A stretch of DNA of 61,061 bases from Sulfuritalea sp. (GCA_016712985.1 JADJQA010000038.1:1-61061); one strand, 5' to 3'. Counted from the stretch's first letter, positions 44,185-53,889 are shown. Numbers and translations are program-made. The notes: generated from the letters alone by a model not told the origin.

Positions 44185-44712
44185 ATGAAATCCGCCTATC
44201 GCGATTTGTTTCCCTCGCTGGAGTATCTGGGCAGCGCGACGCGTTACATAGGCGAAATAACCGACATCATTGACGAAGTTCCGCTCTTTGACGAGTTGGA
44301 GCTTGGCGAAGTGGAGGCGCTGTGCGCCTTCATGCATTGCTTCGGTGCGCCTCGCGGCGTGACATTGATTTCCGAAGGCAGCAACGGTGAGTTTCTGTTG
44401 ATCATCCTGACCGGCAAAGTGAAGATCGTCAAGCAGTCCGCCGATGGCGACGCTACAACCATTGCGGTCGTGAACCCGGGGGGAAGTCTGGGCGAAATGT
44501 CCATGGTCGACGGCCAGCCGCGCTTTGCGAGTTGCGTTACGCTGGATCCGACCGATTTCGCGGTGCTGTCGCGCGACGACCTGGGTGAAATTGTGCACAG
44601 CATGCCCCGCCTCGGAAACAAGTTTCTGTTGCTGTTGCTGCAAGTCATGACGCGTCGCTTGCGAGACACGAGCGATCACCTGCTGCCGCATATTGCCGGG
44701 GCCACCGTTTGA
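44185..44712 (+). CDS. cyclic-nucleotide-binding (CNB) domain protein
   Basis: A 175-residue protein with one CNB/CAP-like effector domain: EVPLFDELELGEVEALCAF, ISEGSNGEFLLIILTGKVKI, GGSLGEMSMVDGQPRFASCV and LSRDDLGEIVHSMPRLG. There is no HTH, so it is not a CRP-type regulator. It probably acts as a ligand-binding partner. The Arg of the phosphate-binding cassette (QPRFAS) is present. The start at 44185 lies about 7 bp after a TATAAT box, which would make the mRNA nearly leaderless. Confidence 0.85.
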   Translation: MKSAYRDLFPSLEYLGSATRYIGEITDIIDEVPLFDELELGEVEALCAFMHCFGAPRGVTLISEGSNGEFLLIILTGKVKIVKQSADGDATTIAVVNPGGSLGEMSMVDGQPRFASCVTLDPTDFAVLSRDDLGEIVHSMPRLGNKFLLLLLQVMTRRLRDTSDHLLPHIAGATV

Positions 44713-44874
44713 TTCCGGCGAGGGTTGCGGGCGCGATTTCTTGATCTGGTCTTGACCCCGCCTGTTCCCCTGGTTTTGTTGAAACTCCCGTTGGCAACCG
44801 TGGCGGTCAAGGCCGCCCTTGCTTTGCCTGCCACCCGAGTCGCCCGCCGGCGACACAAGTTCATAGAGGATTCC

Positions 44875-45827
44875 ATGTATCGTCCAATGCACCGCACCAC
44901 CCCCTGGTTATCCGCGCTGGCCGTTGTCCTGCTTCTGACTGCCTGTGGCGGTGAGGACAAGAAAAAAGCCGGCAAGTCAGGTCGCCGCCAAGGTAAGTCA
45001 AGGAGGAGATCTCCGTTCACCAGATCAATGCAGTTCTGTCCCGTGCCGGACGCCTGTCCGCCGAGCAGACCGAGCAGGCGAGTCGAGAAGTCCTCGAAAA
45101 GCTGATCGATCAGGAATTGCTGGTGCAAAAGGCCGTCGAGAAAAAGCTCGATCGAGAACCGAATGTAATGCAGGCCATTGAAGCCGGCCGCCGCCAGGTC
45201 TTGTCCCAAGCCTATCTCGAGCAAGTCACCGGCGCCGCCGCAAAGCCCACGCCTGAAGAGGTCAAGAGCTATTTCGACAAACATCCCGAGTTGTTCAGTG
45301 AACGTCGGATCTATCGCTTTCAGTAGACGGCGGTTGCCGTCGGCGCCGACCAGTTGGCCGCCGTGCAGGAGCAGGTCGCCAAATCAAAGAGCCTGAACGA
45401 AGTGTTTTCCTGGCTCAAGGCCAATAACATCAAGTTCGCCACCAACGCTGGCACCAAGGCAGCGGAACAATTGCCGATGGAATTGCTGCCCCGTCTGCAT
45501 CAGATGAAAGATGGGCAGGTGAGCCTGCTCCCCAACCCCAAGGGTCTGCTCATCGTGCAGCTCGTCGCCTCTCAGATGGCGCCCCTCGACCTGGCTGCCG
45601 CAACACCCCTGATCGAGCAATTCAACCTCAATCAGCGGCGCTCGGAGATGGCATCCAAGGAAGTCGCCCAGATTCGCGCCGCGGCGAAGATCGAATATCA
45701 GGGGAGCTTCGCCAAGCCTGAAGGCGAGCCAAAGGCTAAGCCTGTCGTGGAGCAGAAGCCGGCGGCCGCAGTCGACAAAGGCGTCAGTGCGGAATCCGTC
45801 AGCAAGGGCATGGCCGGCTTGAAGTGA
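44875..45827 (+). pseudogene. epsD: EpsD-like peptidyl-prolyl isomerase lipoprotein, broken in this sequence
   Basis: The N-terminus is a lipoprotein signal (LSALAVVLLLTACGGEDKKK). SurA-type helices follow in other frames: KEEISVHQINAVLSRAGRL, SREVLEKLIDQELLVQKAV and EPNVMQAIEAGRRQVLSQAY. The frame shifts twice near 44975-45000 and meets a TAG at 45324-45326 after RRIYRFQ. It then continues in the same frame with LNEVFSWLKANNIKFATNA and LPMELLPRLHQMKDGQVSLL. The match is to the EpsD family of isomerases of XrtB exopolysaccharide loci, thought to help fold export components. The shifts may be consensus errors; the stop could be real. Confidence 0.7.
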
Positions 45828-45890
45828 CACGCTACCGGACGGCTTTGTCGCAGTGATCCTGTGCGAACGGCAGGCCGCGCGAACAGGCGG

Positions 45891-46280
45891 CTACTCCGAC
45901 TCCGGCTTGTGACTGCCTGGAACTGGCGCTGCTGGTCGCGCCCCAGCCAGAAAATGGCGAGCCAGCAGTGCCGCGCAGGCGGCTGCGACCACGTCCGTCA
46001 GCAGATCACCCCAATCTGCGCGTCGGGTTGGCAGAAAGGCTTGGTAAGACTCGTCGGCAAGCCCTGTAAGAACCGCCGCAACGAAGGCCAAAGGAACCCG
46101 GCGGCGGCCGAAGCCGATCGCCAGCAGAAAGGTGACACAGCCAAAAAAGCCGAAGTGGACCAGCTTGTCCCATGGCGATTCAAGGAGCCCCCCGGTGGCC
46201 GGGGCGGACACAAACAGCGATAGCACCAACACTGACGCGGCGGCGAAACTCAGTACCGAGACTAATCGCGAGGGGAACAC
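45891..46280 (-). CDS. VanZ-like membrane protein
   Basis: A 129-residue protein with three or four helices and the VanZ-like signature SPWDKLVHFGFFGCVTFLLA followed by GLADESYQAFLPTRRADWGD, with the DxxxN-type acidic residues. Function is unknown; VanZ homologues are common in eps/PEP-CTERM loci. The GTG at 46280 is the first codon. It is on the same strand as, and downstream of, the lytic transglycosylase. Confidence 0.8.
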   Translation of the reverse strand: MFPSRLVSVLSFAAASVLVLSLFVSAPATGGLLESPWDKLVHFGFFGCVTFLLAIGFGRRRVPLAFVAAVLTGLADESYQAFLPTRRADWGDLLTDVVAAACAALLARHFLAGARPAAPVPGSHKPESE

Positions 46281-46413
46281 TCAAGGCCTTCCGGAAGCAG
46301 GCGGTGGTGTGTCAGTGGGGAATTGATCTGAAAGCCCCACTACGCTTGCGGGAGTCGAGTTGGGGTGAAGGGCGAAAACATGGTTTGTCCAACGCCTTCA
46401 ATCGCGCCCGCGC

Positions 46414-47077
46414 CTACCGAAGCGGCAGCAGTCGCGTGCCAGCGAGGTAGTCGATGCGCACCACACCACTTATGGGGACGCGCCACTCATCGTATTTTGA
46501 AATCACCGCCGGCACATAGCGCCGCGTTTCCGCATACGGCGGAATCGTCATCGAATGTCGCAGCACGGCGCCCTCGCCGGCGTTGTACGCCGCGAGGGGT
46601 AAGATCCAGGCGTCCATCGAACTGCCGCATCAGGCTGCGCAGGTACAGCGACCCGGCTTTCAGATTGGCCTCGACCGAGCGTTCAGGGTGAGGCACCCCG
46701 AAACGCGCAGCGGTTTCCGGCATCACCTGCATCAGGCCGGTCGCTCCCTTCGGCGAAAGCGCCTGGGCCTGGTGGCGCGACTCGACATGGATCAGCGCAT
46801 GCAGCAAGGCCGGATCGAGCTCCGCGCTGCGCGCCGCTGCCTCGATTTCCCTCGCAAAGGGCTTTTCGGCAAATGCCGCCGCCGGGCCGCGATTGGCGGG
46901 CGCCAGTTTGTACTGGTCGAGATTGGAGACGCGGAAGAATTCGGGCGCGGGCATCGCCAGCTTGTACGGCGAAGCGGCGGCAGACCCCCGCTCGCCGGCG
47001 GAAACCTGCCCCGGCGCCAGGCCCCACAGCGCCAGTGCAAGCCACGGCAACGCCCGCGGCAGCCTGCAAACGATCAT
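46414..47077 (-). CDS. lytic transglycosylase (SLT domain) of the eps locus, one frameshift
   Basis: An exported enzyme (signal ALPWLALALWGLAPGQVSAG) with an SLT domain. The catalytic Glu is in LIHVESRHQAQALSPKGATG, followed by LMQVMPETAARFGVPHPERS. One extra base in a CCCC run near 46595-46600 shifts the frame; the rest, LAAYNAGEGAVLRHSMTIPP then YAETRRYVPAV and YDEWRVPISGVVRIDYLAG, is complete. It probably opens peptidoglycan for the export machinery. The 664-bp length fits one inserted base. Confidence 0.85.
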
Positions 47078-47110
47078 GGCGACAGGCGCCAGCCCTGATG
47101 ACAAAAACGC

Positions 47111-47203
47111 GTCATGCCCGCGCAGGCGGGCATCCAGCTTCGTCGTCTCTGGGTTCCCGCCCCGGATCGGGGTCCGGGGTGGTGTTCCTTCGCGGGAACG
47201 ACG
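47111..47203. repeat. dispersed GC-rich repeat (GCCCGCGCAGGCGGGC type), copy 1
   Basis: Starts GTCATGCCCGCGCAGGCGGG and ends TTCCTTCGCGGGAACGACG, an inverted pair around a 50-bp middle. A second copy lies at 57587-57654 and a degenerate piece near 60393. Confidence 0.7.
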
Positions 47204-47249
47204 AATGTGAGGGTTTGGGTCGATTCACGAAGTTGTTCCACGTTCCACG

Positions 47250-48659
47250 CTAATAGGCATGCTCGTCCTTGAAGATCACCAGGACCGTTTTCAGGATGAT
47301 GAACACGTCCAGCCGGAGCGACCAGTGGCGCAGGTACTCGAGATCGCAATCGATCCGGCTCTGCATTTTCTCCACCGTGTCCGTTTCGCCGCGGAAGCCG
47401 TTCACCTGCGCCCAGCCGGTGATTCCCGGCTTCACCTTGTGCCGCACCATGTAGCCCCGGATCAGCTTGCGGTACAGCTCATTGTGCGAAACCGCATGGG
47501 GCCGCGGACCGACGATGCTCATGTGTCCCTGCAAGACGTTGAAGAACTGCGGAAGTTCGTCCAACGAGGTCCGGCGCAGGAAGGCGCCCACCGCGGTGAT
47601 GCGCGCGTCGTCCCGGCGCGCCTGGGGGATGTTCTCGCCGTCTTCGCAGACCGTCATCGAACGAAACTTGTACACCATTATTTCCTCGCCGTTGAGGCCG
47701 TAGCGGCGCTGCTTGAAGATCACCGGACCCGGCGAGCTGAGTTTCACCGCGGCGGCGATGCACAGCAGCAGCGGCGCGATTGCCGTCAGGATCAGCAGCG
47801 AAAACACCATGTCACTGGCCCTCTTGACCAGCCGATTCACTCCGGAGAAGGGTGTTTCGCAGACCGCCACCACCGGAATATCCTCGACGAAGTCGATGCG
47901 GCCCTGCACCAGATCCGTAACGAAGGTGTCGGGCACAAAATAGATCGAAGCGGTCGTGTCGCGAAGATTTTCCAGCAGATGGAGAATCCGCGACTGGGTG
48001 ACCATTGGCAGGGACAGATAGATCAGATCGATGCGATGTTCATTGGCGTAGCGCGGCAGATCATTCAGCTTGCCGAGCAGGGGAATCGCACCGGGGTTGA
48101 CCAGCCGGTCCGCCGCTCTGTCGTCAAAGAAGCCGGCCACCCGCGCGGTGGCATACGGGCTGTCGGTGACGCGGCGCGCCAGCGCCACACCCTGATCATT
48201 CATGCCTGCGATGACCGCGGTCTTGACGCCACCCTGGAAGGTCTTGAAGTAAGGAAGCGAAGCGCGAAACAGCAGGTGGGCGCCGACCTGGCAGACGGGA
48301 GCAAGCCACAGCAGCAGGGTGATCGCCTCGTCATCGAACAGCTTGATGTAACGGCTGGCGTAACCGAAGAACACCAGAAGGCCGGCCATGATGATCCAGC
48401 CCGCCACGATATTGCGGATCATCCGCCACAGCGGCAGGGCAAGGCGCGAAGGCGCCGGAAAAGTCAGCGAAAACATGATGACGGAGAGCACCAGATAGGG
48501 CGGCGTCAGCTCCCCTTCCGTATAGATCGCCACGCCCCACAGCGCCAGGACGAATACCAGCGGATCGATCAGCGATTCTGCGATATTGACGAGGTTGTCG
48601 CGTCCGACTTTCAGTGAAGCTGCACGACGAATGCGAATCTGGGCAGTTGCCGAAGGCAT
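47250..48659 (-). CDS. epsB: undecaprenyl-phosphate sugar phosphotransferase EpsB
   Basis: A 469-residue WcaJ/EpsB-type enzyme that puts the first sugar phosphate on undecaprenyl phosphate for exopolysaccharide synthesis. Four or five helices and a CoA-binding-like domain precede the catalytic block: KRASDMVFSLLILTAIAPLL, SPGPVIFKQRRYGLNGEEIM, VYKFRSMTVCEDGE and RRTSLDELPQFFNVLQGHMS. VGPRPHAVSHNELY and HKVKPGITGWAQVNGFRGET follow. The start codon is 5 bp after the epsA stop. Confidence 0.9.
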   Translation of the reverse strand: MPSATAQIRIRRAASLKVGRDNLVNIAESLIDPLVFVLALWGVAIYTEGELTPPYLVLSVIMFSLTFPAPSRLALPLWRMIRNIVAGWIIMAGLLVFFGYASRYIKLFDDEAITLLLWLAPVCQVGAHLLFRASLPYFKTFQGGVKTAVIAGMNDQGVALARRVTDSPYATARVAGFFDDRAADRLVNPGAIPLLGKLNDLPRYANEHRIDLIYLSLPMVTQSRILHLLENLRDTTASIYFVPDTFVTDLVQGRIDFVEDIPVVAVCETPFSGVNRLVKRASDMVFSLLILTAIAPLLLCIAAAVKLSSPGPVIFKQRRYGLNGEEIMVYKFRSMTVCEDGENIPQARRDDARITAVGAFLRRTSLDELPQFFNVLQGHMSIVGPRPHAVSHNELYRKLIRGYMVRHKVKPGITGWAQVNGFRGETDTVEKMQSRIDCDLEYLRHWSLRLDVFIILKTVLVIFKDEHAY

Positions 48660-48664
48660 GCCGG

Positions 48665-49570
48665 CTAGCTCTCCTCGCTGACCGCTCGGGAAATCCAGGC
48701 TCGCGGGGAATCAACGCCGGGGCTATCGGCAGCGGGCGCCTCCTCCGGACTTTCGGCCTGACGCTGCAAGCGGGAAACCGCTTGGGCGCGGTTGGTCACA
48801 GTGAGCTTGCGGAATACTCGCTGCAAGTGGTTCTTGACCGTAAAAGTGCTGATGTCCAGGATCATTCCGATTTCAAAATTGGTCTTCCCCTTTTCCACCC
48901 AGTGCATTATTTCCAGCTCGCGCCCGCTGAGACCGAAGTCTGTCGGCGTCTCCTTGGCGGACTGTTGCGGAATTTCCGGAGTCTGCCCGGGCAAGTGGGC
49001 CACCCGGCGCGAAGCGGAATCGACGAACGGCAGCAGGACGCGAAGATTCTCCAGGGACGAGCGGGCGATTACTGGGTCCGTGCTGAAAAACACATACAGG
49101 CAGTCTTCCTCGCTGCGCGCATCGCGGATGCCGTGCACCAGAGCCGATTGCATGGTCTGAAAGGCCTTCAGTTTGTCACGTTCCTCCGCTTCGGATCCGA
49201 GCCGCAGGCCGTCCTCGAAGCGTGCGCCGATCGGCGTGGTCCCGTTTTCGACCCATTTGCCGAACAGGCCGCCGATCAACGGGCTGATGTCCTGATGGGT
49301 GACATTGTCGGTGCGCACGGAGGGGATCGAGGATACAAGGTCGTACTGCATCGGGCCGCTGGAAAGGTCTCCCCAGGCGGCGATGAAAATCTGGTGGGGC
49401 ACGCTGCGCTGGAACTCGCCCTGCAGCCAAAACAGGAGCTGAAGGTGCCCGGCGACCCGGAGCGACTCCCGCGCAATCTCGGCGAAGCTCTGCGAGCCGA
49501 TCGCGGAATCCTCAGGCAAGCCTCCCGAAGCGCCGGCATGTTTCGAAATTGTCTGGATCTTCTTGAGCAT
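48665..49570 (-). CDS. epsA: LuxR-type regulator EpsA (XrtB/PEP-CTERM associated)
   Basis: A 301-residue regulator with a long N-terminal sensor of unknown ligand and a C-terminal LuxR HTH: LSGRELEIMHWVEKGKTNFE, IGMILDISTFTVKNHLQRVF and RKLTVTNRAQAVSRL. Together with the adjacent epsB and divergent epsL this matches the EpsA family of XrtB loci. The ATG at 49570 is chosen; longer starts (TTG 49612) lack a clear ribosome site. It probably controls the divergent eps units. Confidence 0.85.
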   Translation of the reverse strand: MLKKIQTISKHAGASGGLPEDSAIGSQSFAEIARESLRVAGHLQLLFWLQGEFQRSVPHQIFIAAWGDLSSGPMQYDLVSSIPSVRTDNVTHQDISPLIGGLFGKWVENGTTPIGARFEDGLRLGSEAEERDKLKAFQTMQSALVHGIRDARSEEDCLYVFFSTDPVIARSSLENLRVLLPFVDSASRRVAHLPGQTPEIPQQSAKETPTDFGLSGRELEIMHWVEKGKTNFEIGMILDISTFTVKNHLQRVFRKLTVTNRAQAVSRLQRQAESPEEAPAADSPGVDSPRAWISRAVSEES

Positions 49571-49836
49571 GGTGACCAATGTAAGCCCAGGAACAATTTC
49601 CGCAGCGGCCAATCCGCTTACCTGACGGCTTACCAGACGATTTTACAAGAGAACAACCTTTGACCAAGGCAAGTGCACACTGGACAGTGGGCTGAACTGT
49701 GTGTACCGCTGTGCCAGCGGCCCGGAACTGGTCCGTCGCATTGCCCATAATCGGTCTAGGGACTTGTCTCTCTGGCCAGAATCCAGGACAGCCGCGCGTG
49801 CCCTCATTCCCGTGATGGCTCTGCTATAGTCGCGCC

Positions 49837-51072
49837 GTGATTTATTTTCATGTCCGCCGAGCGAGCCTGTCTTGGCCACTTTTCGCAGCGGCAATCGGAT
49901 CGATGCTGACGGCCGGACTCGTCAGGGCCGATGCGGGCGACACCCTCAATTTCTTCGTCGGCGCCTCAGTCACGCATGACGACAACCTGTTTCGCCTGCC
50001 AGGGGACGCCAATTCGCAACTGGTGCTTGGCAAGCCGACCAAGTCCGACCGGGTGCACTTGACCTATCTCGGGATGAAGCTCGACAAGAGCTATTCGCAG
50101 CAACGGTTTCAGGTGGACGTGACCGCCAACAACCACCGCTACCAGACGTTCAACCAGTTGGATTTCAATGCGCTTGACTACCGTGCCTTGTGGATGTGGC
50201 ACCTCACCCCGCGCTTGAGCGGCAATCTGAGCGCCGACAGCAAGCAGAGCCAATCCAATTTTGCCGACACCCGCGACTTTCGCGCCCGCAATAGTACCGT
50301 GACGGCCGAAAATCGCCGCTTCGACGCGGACTGGTGGCTGCACGGCAGTTGGCACTTGACGGGTGGCGTTGCGCAGTACATAAACCGCGACAGCCAGAGC
50401 CTTCGCGTCGACGACTCGTTTTCCCAGCGTTCGACCGATGCCGGTGTCCGCTATGTGGCCGAATCCGGCAGTTCCCTCGCGCTGTTGGGCCGCCGGACCC
50501 ACGGCAGCTACGATCAGCGTCAGATCAACTTCGCGTCACTGGTCGACAACGAGTACGACCAGTCCGACATCGAACTGCGGATGTCGTGGGCTCTCAGCGG
50601 CAAGTCCTTGCTCGACGGGCGGATCACCCATCTCCAACGCAGCTTTCCGAACATTTCCCAGAGGGATTATTCGGGCACGGCCGGCCGGCTCGACTACCCC
50701 TTGCCACCAACTGGCAAGTTCCAGATGAAGCTCTCTGCCGTTCGCAAGATTGTCAGCGACCAGCTAACGACCAGCAGCTATTACGTCGATGACAGCATCG
50801 CCTTTGCTCCGGTCTGGCAGATCAGCGGCAAGACGGCGCTGCGCCTCAATCTCGTCAGCAGTCAGCGCGACTTCCTTGGCGGCGCCGTCGTCGCGCTGCC
50901 CGTCGCCCGCCGGGACAGGACGCAGTCCGCCCAGTTGGGTCTCGAATGGTCGCCGATACGCGCCGTCTCGCTGAGCGTCAATCTGCTGCACGATCAGCGA
51001 AACTCCAACTACCACAACCTCTTCGGGTACAAGGCCAGCGTCAGTAACATCGCCGCGCAGATCTCCTTCTGA
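49837..51072 (+). CDS. epsL: outer-membrane protein EpsL (XrtB exopolysaccharide locus)
   Basis: A 411-residue exported protein: signal near WPLFAAAIGSMLTAGLVRAD, then repeated amphipathic strands with aromatic ends (VGASVTHDDNLFRLPGD, DYRALWMWHLTPRLSGNLSA, ISF-type end IAAQISF). These indicate a beta barrel of the EpsL family. It is presumed to help the polysaccharide cross the outer membrane. It is divergent from epsA with 266 bp between start codons. Confidence 0.85.
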   Translation: MIYFHVRRASLSWPLFAAAIGSMLTAGLVRADAGDTLNFFVGASVTHDDNLFRLPGDANSQLVLGKPTKSDRVHLTYLGMKLDKSYSQQRFQVDVTANNHRYQTFNQLDFNALDYRALWMWHLTPRLSGNLSADSKQSQSNFADTRDFRARNSTVTAENRRFDADWWLHGSWHLTGGVAQYINRDSQSLRVDDSFSQRSTDAGVRYVAESGSSLALLGRRTHGSYDQRQINFASLVDNEYDQSDIELRMSWALSGKSLLDGRITHLQRSFPNISQRDYSGTAGRLDYPLPPTGKFQMKLSAVRKIVSDQLTTSSYYVDDSIAFAPVWQISGKTALRLNLVSSQRDFLGGAVVALPVARRDRTQSAQLGLEWSPIRAVSLSVNLLHDQRNSNYHNLFGYKASVSNIAAQISF

Positions 51073-51215
51073 GATTGCGCGGCAAGGCTTTTGCAGGCTT
51101 CAGATACGGCCCAGGGGTCCATGCGTTCGGCCTGATTGGCCCCTTTGGACTATTGGAGAATCCGCGCCTTGCCGTTAGGCTGCGCACACGTTGAACCAAT
51201 TCTCCGAGGCACTCC

Positions 51216-51383
51216 GTGACGCTACTCAAATCCAGCTTGACTGTCTTCTTGCTCGCATTGAGCTTCGCCGGCGCAAGTCACGCCGAGACATTCGGCCTAC
51301 TCGTCGCGGAACCCGGCGAATGGGCGTTGTTCCTCTCCGGTATCGGTCTGATCGGCCTCATGCTTGCCCGCAGCGGCCGCTGA
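51216..51383 (+). CDS. 55-residue PEP-CTERM-like exported protein
   Basis: A short frame starting with GTG behind GAGGCACTCC. Residues 1-23 form a signal peptide (LTVFLLALSFAGASHAETF). Residues 31 on read AEPGEWALFLSGIGLIGLML and end ARSGR. This is the PEP-CTERM sorting layout (PEP-like motif, hydrophobic helix, basic tail) with Ala in place of the first Pro. Between the two is almost no mature domain. It sits between epsL and epsE and is followed by a strong terminator. It would be a substrate for an exosortase, which is not in the window. Confidence 0.75.
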   Translation: MTLLKSSLTVFLLALSFAGASHAETFGLLVAEPGEWALFLSGIGLIGLMLARSGR

Positions 51384-51423
51384 ATTTCTCCAGACCAGCT
51401 CAGACACCCGCACTTCGGGCAGA

Positions 51424-51459
51424 AAGCCCGGCCCAGGAACCCCCAGGCCGGGCTTTTTT
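51424..51459 (+). terminator. rho-independent terminator after the small PEP-CTERM-like gene
   Basis: AAGCCCGGCC and GGCCGGGCTT form a 10-bp stem around a 12-base loop, followed by TTTT. It separates epsL and the small gene from epsEFG. Confidence 0.85.
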
Positions 51460-51628
51460 CATGGTTCGTCGCCCCGGTGAGTCCAGTGACTCGCCACACG
51501 GAAATCATGTTGCGGCAACATGGCTGCGGTAATATGCCGGTTTTGCCCGGGTTCGGGCAGGCGTTGCGGATTCGCGCCAGTGCCGTGTAGAACAAAATTT
51601 TCAGGTGGGAAAAGACAATGGGGCAGGT

Positions 51629-52447
51629 ATGAGAGCGATCTTTCAGCGAATGGTTATCCTGGCGCTAGCCGCCTGCATGGCGGTGTCCCTGGCAGCCCAG
51701 GCTCAGGCCCAGGACAAGCAAGGCGACTATCAACTCGGCGCCGGTGATGCGATTCGCATCCTGGTGTTCCAGAATCCCGATCTCACCCTCGATTCGCGGG
51801 TGTCCGAAGGCGGCACGATTACCTATCCGCTGATCGGCACGGTGGAGATCGGCGGTCTCACCATCAGCGGCGCCGAGCAGAAGATCGCCTCGGCGCTGAA
51901 GTCCGGCGGCTTCGTCCAGCAGCCGCAGGTCAACATCGTCCTGATCCAGAACCGCGGCAACCAGGTCTCCGTGCTCGGCCAGGTCAACCGTCCGGGCCGC
52001 TTCCCGCTTGAAACCTTCAACACGCGCGTCAGCGACATGCTCGCCGCCGCGGGGGGCGCCACGGTCGCCGGCGACGATGTCGCCATCGTTACCGGCGTGC
52101 GCGACGGCAAGCCCTTCCGCAAGCTGATCGACATCCCGGCGCTCTACCTGGGCGAAAAGGCCGAAGCCGACTTCGTCCTCTCCGGCGGTGACACCATCTA
52201 CGTGAATCGCGCCCCGGTGTTCTACATCTACGGCGAGGTCCAGCGCCCCGGGTCGTTCCGCATCGAGCGCAAGATGACCGTGCAGCAAGCGCTGGCGCAG
52301 GGTGGCGGCCCCACCATCCGCGGCACCGAAGGCCGCCTGCGCCTGCATCGTCGTGATGCCAGCGGGGCAGTTGCGGAGCTCTCCCCGGAACTGACCGACG
52401 CCGTCCAGCCCGACGACGTTCTCTACGTGCGCGAAAGCCTGTTCTGA
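51629..52447 (+). CDS. epsE: polysaccharide export protein EpsE
   Basis: A 272-residue Wza-like outer-membrane export protein. The signal peptide runs through LALAACMAVSLAAQAQAQ. The export domain shows LGAGDAIRILVFQNPDLTLD, RVSEGGTITYPLIGTVEIGG and SVLGQVNRPGRFPLETFNT. SLBB repeats follow (YIYGEVQRPGSFRIERKMT). No lipobox Cys is placed correctly, as in other EpsE proteins. It begins the epsEFG operon and ends 10 bp before epsF. Confidence 0.9.
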   Translation: MRAIFQRMVILALAACMAVSLAAQAQAQDKQGDYQLGAGDAIRILVFQNPDLTLDSRVSEGGTITYPLIGTVEIGGLTISGAEQKIASALKSGGFVQQPQVNIVLIQNRGNQVSVLGQVNRPGRFPLETFNTRVSDMLAAAGGATVAGDDVAIVTGVRDGKPFRKLIDIPALYLGEKAEADFVLSGGDTIYVNRAPVFYIYGEVQRPGSFRIERKMTVQQALAQGGGPTIRGTEGRLRLHRRDASGAVAELSPELTDAVQPDDVLYVRESLF

Positions 52448-52457
52448 AAGCCCGACC

Positions 52458-53873
52458 ATGAACCTGCAACAATTCCTGCTGATCCTGCTTGCGCGTCGTC
52501 GCATTGCCCTCTTCACACTGCTGGGGACGGTCATCACCACCCTGGTGGTCAGCCTGCTCTGGCCCAACAGCTATACCGGCACCGCATCCGTGGTGGTCGA
52601 TGTCAAGTCGCCCGACCCCATCGCCGGCATGGTGCTGCAAGGCATGATCGCCCCCGGCTACATGGCCACCCAGGTGGACATCATCAATAGCGACCGCGTA
52701 TCCCAGCGCGTGGTCAAGCTGCTCAAGCTCGACCAGGTTCCCACCATTCAGGAGCAATGGAGGGACGAAACCGAAGGCAAGGGCGACATCACCGTCTGGT
52801 TGGCCGCCTTGCTGCAAAAGAAACTCGACGTAAAGCCCTCCCGCGAAAGCAATGTCATCACCATCAACTACAAGGGCGCCGATCCGGCCTTTGCCGCCGC
52901 CATCGCCAACGCCTACGCGCAGTCCTACATCGACACCACAATCGATCTCAAGGTCGAGCCCGCCAAGCAATACTCGGCCTGGTTCGGCCAGCAATCCAAA
53001 CAGCTCCGCGAAAACCTAGAAGCCGCCAAGGCGAAGCTTTCCGAATACCAGCAGACCAAGGGCATCGTCGCCACCGACGAACGCCTCAACTACGAAAACC
53101 AGCGGCTCAACGAGCTGCAAAGCAATCTGGTCATGGCCGAAACCCAGGGTGCCGACGCCCAGAGCAAGCAGAAGAGCGGTGCCGGCGATACCCTCCAGGA
53201 CGTGATGCAAAGCCCGATCATCAACAGCCTCAAGTCGGACATCGCGCGCCTTGAAGCCAAGCTGCAGGACATGGCCGGCAACCTGGGCAAGAACCATCCC
53301 CAGTACCAGCGCTCCGAAGCCGAACTGGCGTCCCTGCGCCAGCAGATGCAGGCCGAGATACAAAAAATTTCATCCAGCATCACCACCTCCGGCCGCGTCA
53401 GCAAGGGCAAGCAGACGGAGCTCCTGGCCGCGATCGACGCCCACAAGAAGCGCATCCTCGACCTGAAGAAGGAGCGCGACGAAGTCAGCGTCCTGCAGCA
53501 GGACGTGGAATCGGCCCAGCGCGCCTATGAAGCCATCAACCTGCGTTACAACCAGAGCAGCCTGGAAAGCAACTCGACGCAAACCAACGTCTCCGTGCTC
53601 ACCCCGGCCACGCCGCCGCTCGAAGCCTCCTCGCCGAAAATCCTCCTCAACACCTTGGTCTCGATCTTCCTTGGCACCCTGCTCGGCGTCGGCGCCGCGC
53701 TGGTCCTCGAGATGCTCGACCGCCGCGTGCGCTCCGCCGAAGACCTCGAGCAAACCCTCGAACTGCCCGTCCTCGCCGATCTGGCACCGCCCAAGGCGCC
53801 GCGAGTCGGGCTCCTGGCGCGCTTCACCCGTCGACGCCTGGCCCGTCGCGGCCACGCTCCCGCCGTCGCTTGA
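52458..53873 (+). CDS. epsF: chain-length determinant protein EpsF
   Basis: A 471-residue Wzc-like co-polymerase without a kinase domain. Two membrane helices (ALFTLLGTVITTLVVSLLW near residue 25, LLNTLVSIFLGTLLGVGAAL near residue 400) flank a periplasmic domain with long coiled coils (EAAKAKLSEYQQTKG, RYNQSSLESNSTQTNVSVL). The Pro-rich segment at the second helix is typical. It controls polymer length together with EpsG. Confidence 0.92.
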   Translation: MNLQQFLLILLARRRIALFTLLGTVITTLVVSLLWPNSYTGTASVVVDVKSPDPIAGMVLQGMIAPGYMATQVDIINSDRVSQRVVKLLKLDQVPTIQEQWRDETEGKGDITVWLAALLQKKLDVKPSRESNVITINYKGADPAFAAAIANAYAQSYIDTTIDLKVEPAKQYSAWFGQQSKQLRENLEAAKAKLSEYQQTKGIVATDERLNYENQRLNELQSNLVMAETQGADAQSKQKSGAGDTLQDVMQSPIINSLKSDIARLEAKLQDMAGNLGKNHPQYQRSEAELASLRQQMQAEIQKISSSITTSGRVSKGKQTELLAAIDAHKKRILDLKKERDEVSVLQQDVESAQRAYEAINLRYNQSSLESNSTQTNVSVLTPATPPLEASSPKILLNTLVSIFLGTLLGVGAALVLEMLDRRVRSAEDLEQTLELPVLADLAPPKAPRVGLLARFTRRRLARRGHAPAVA

Positions 53874-53889
53874 CCCCAGCCTCCGGATC

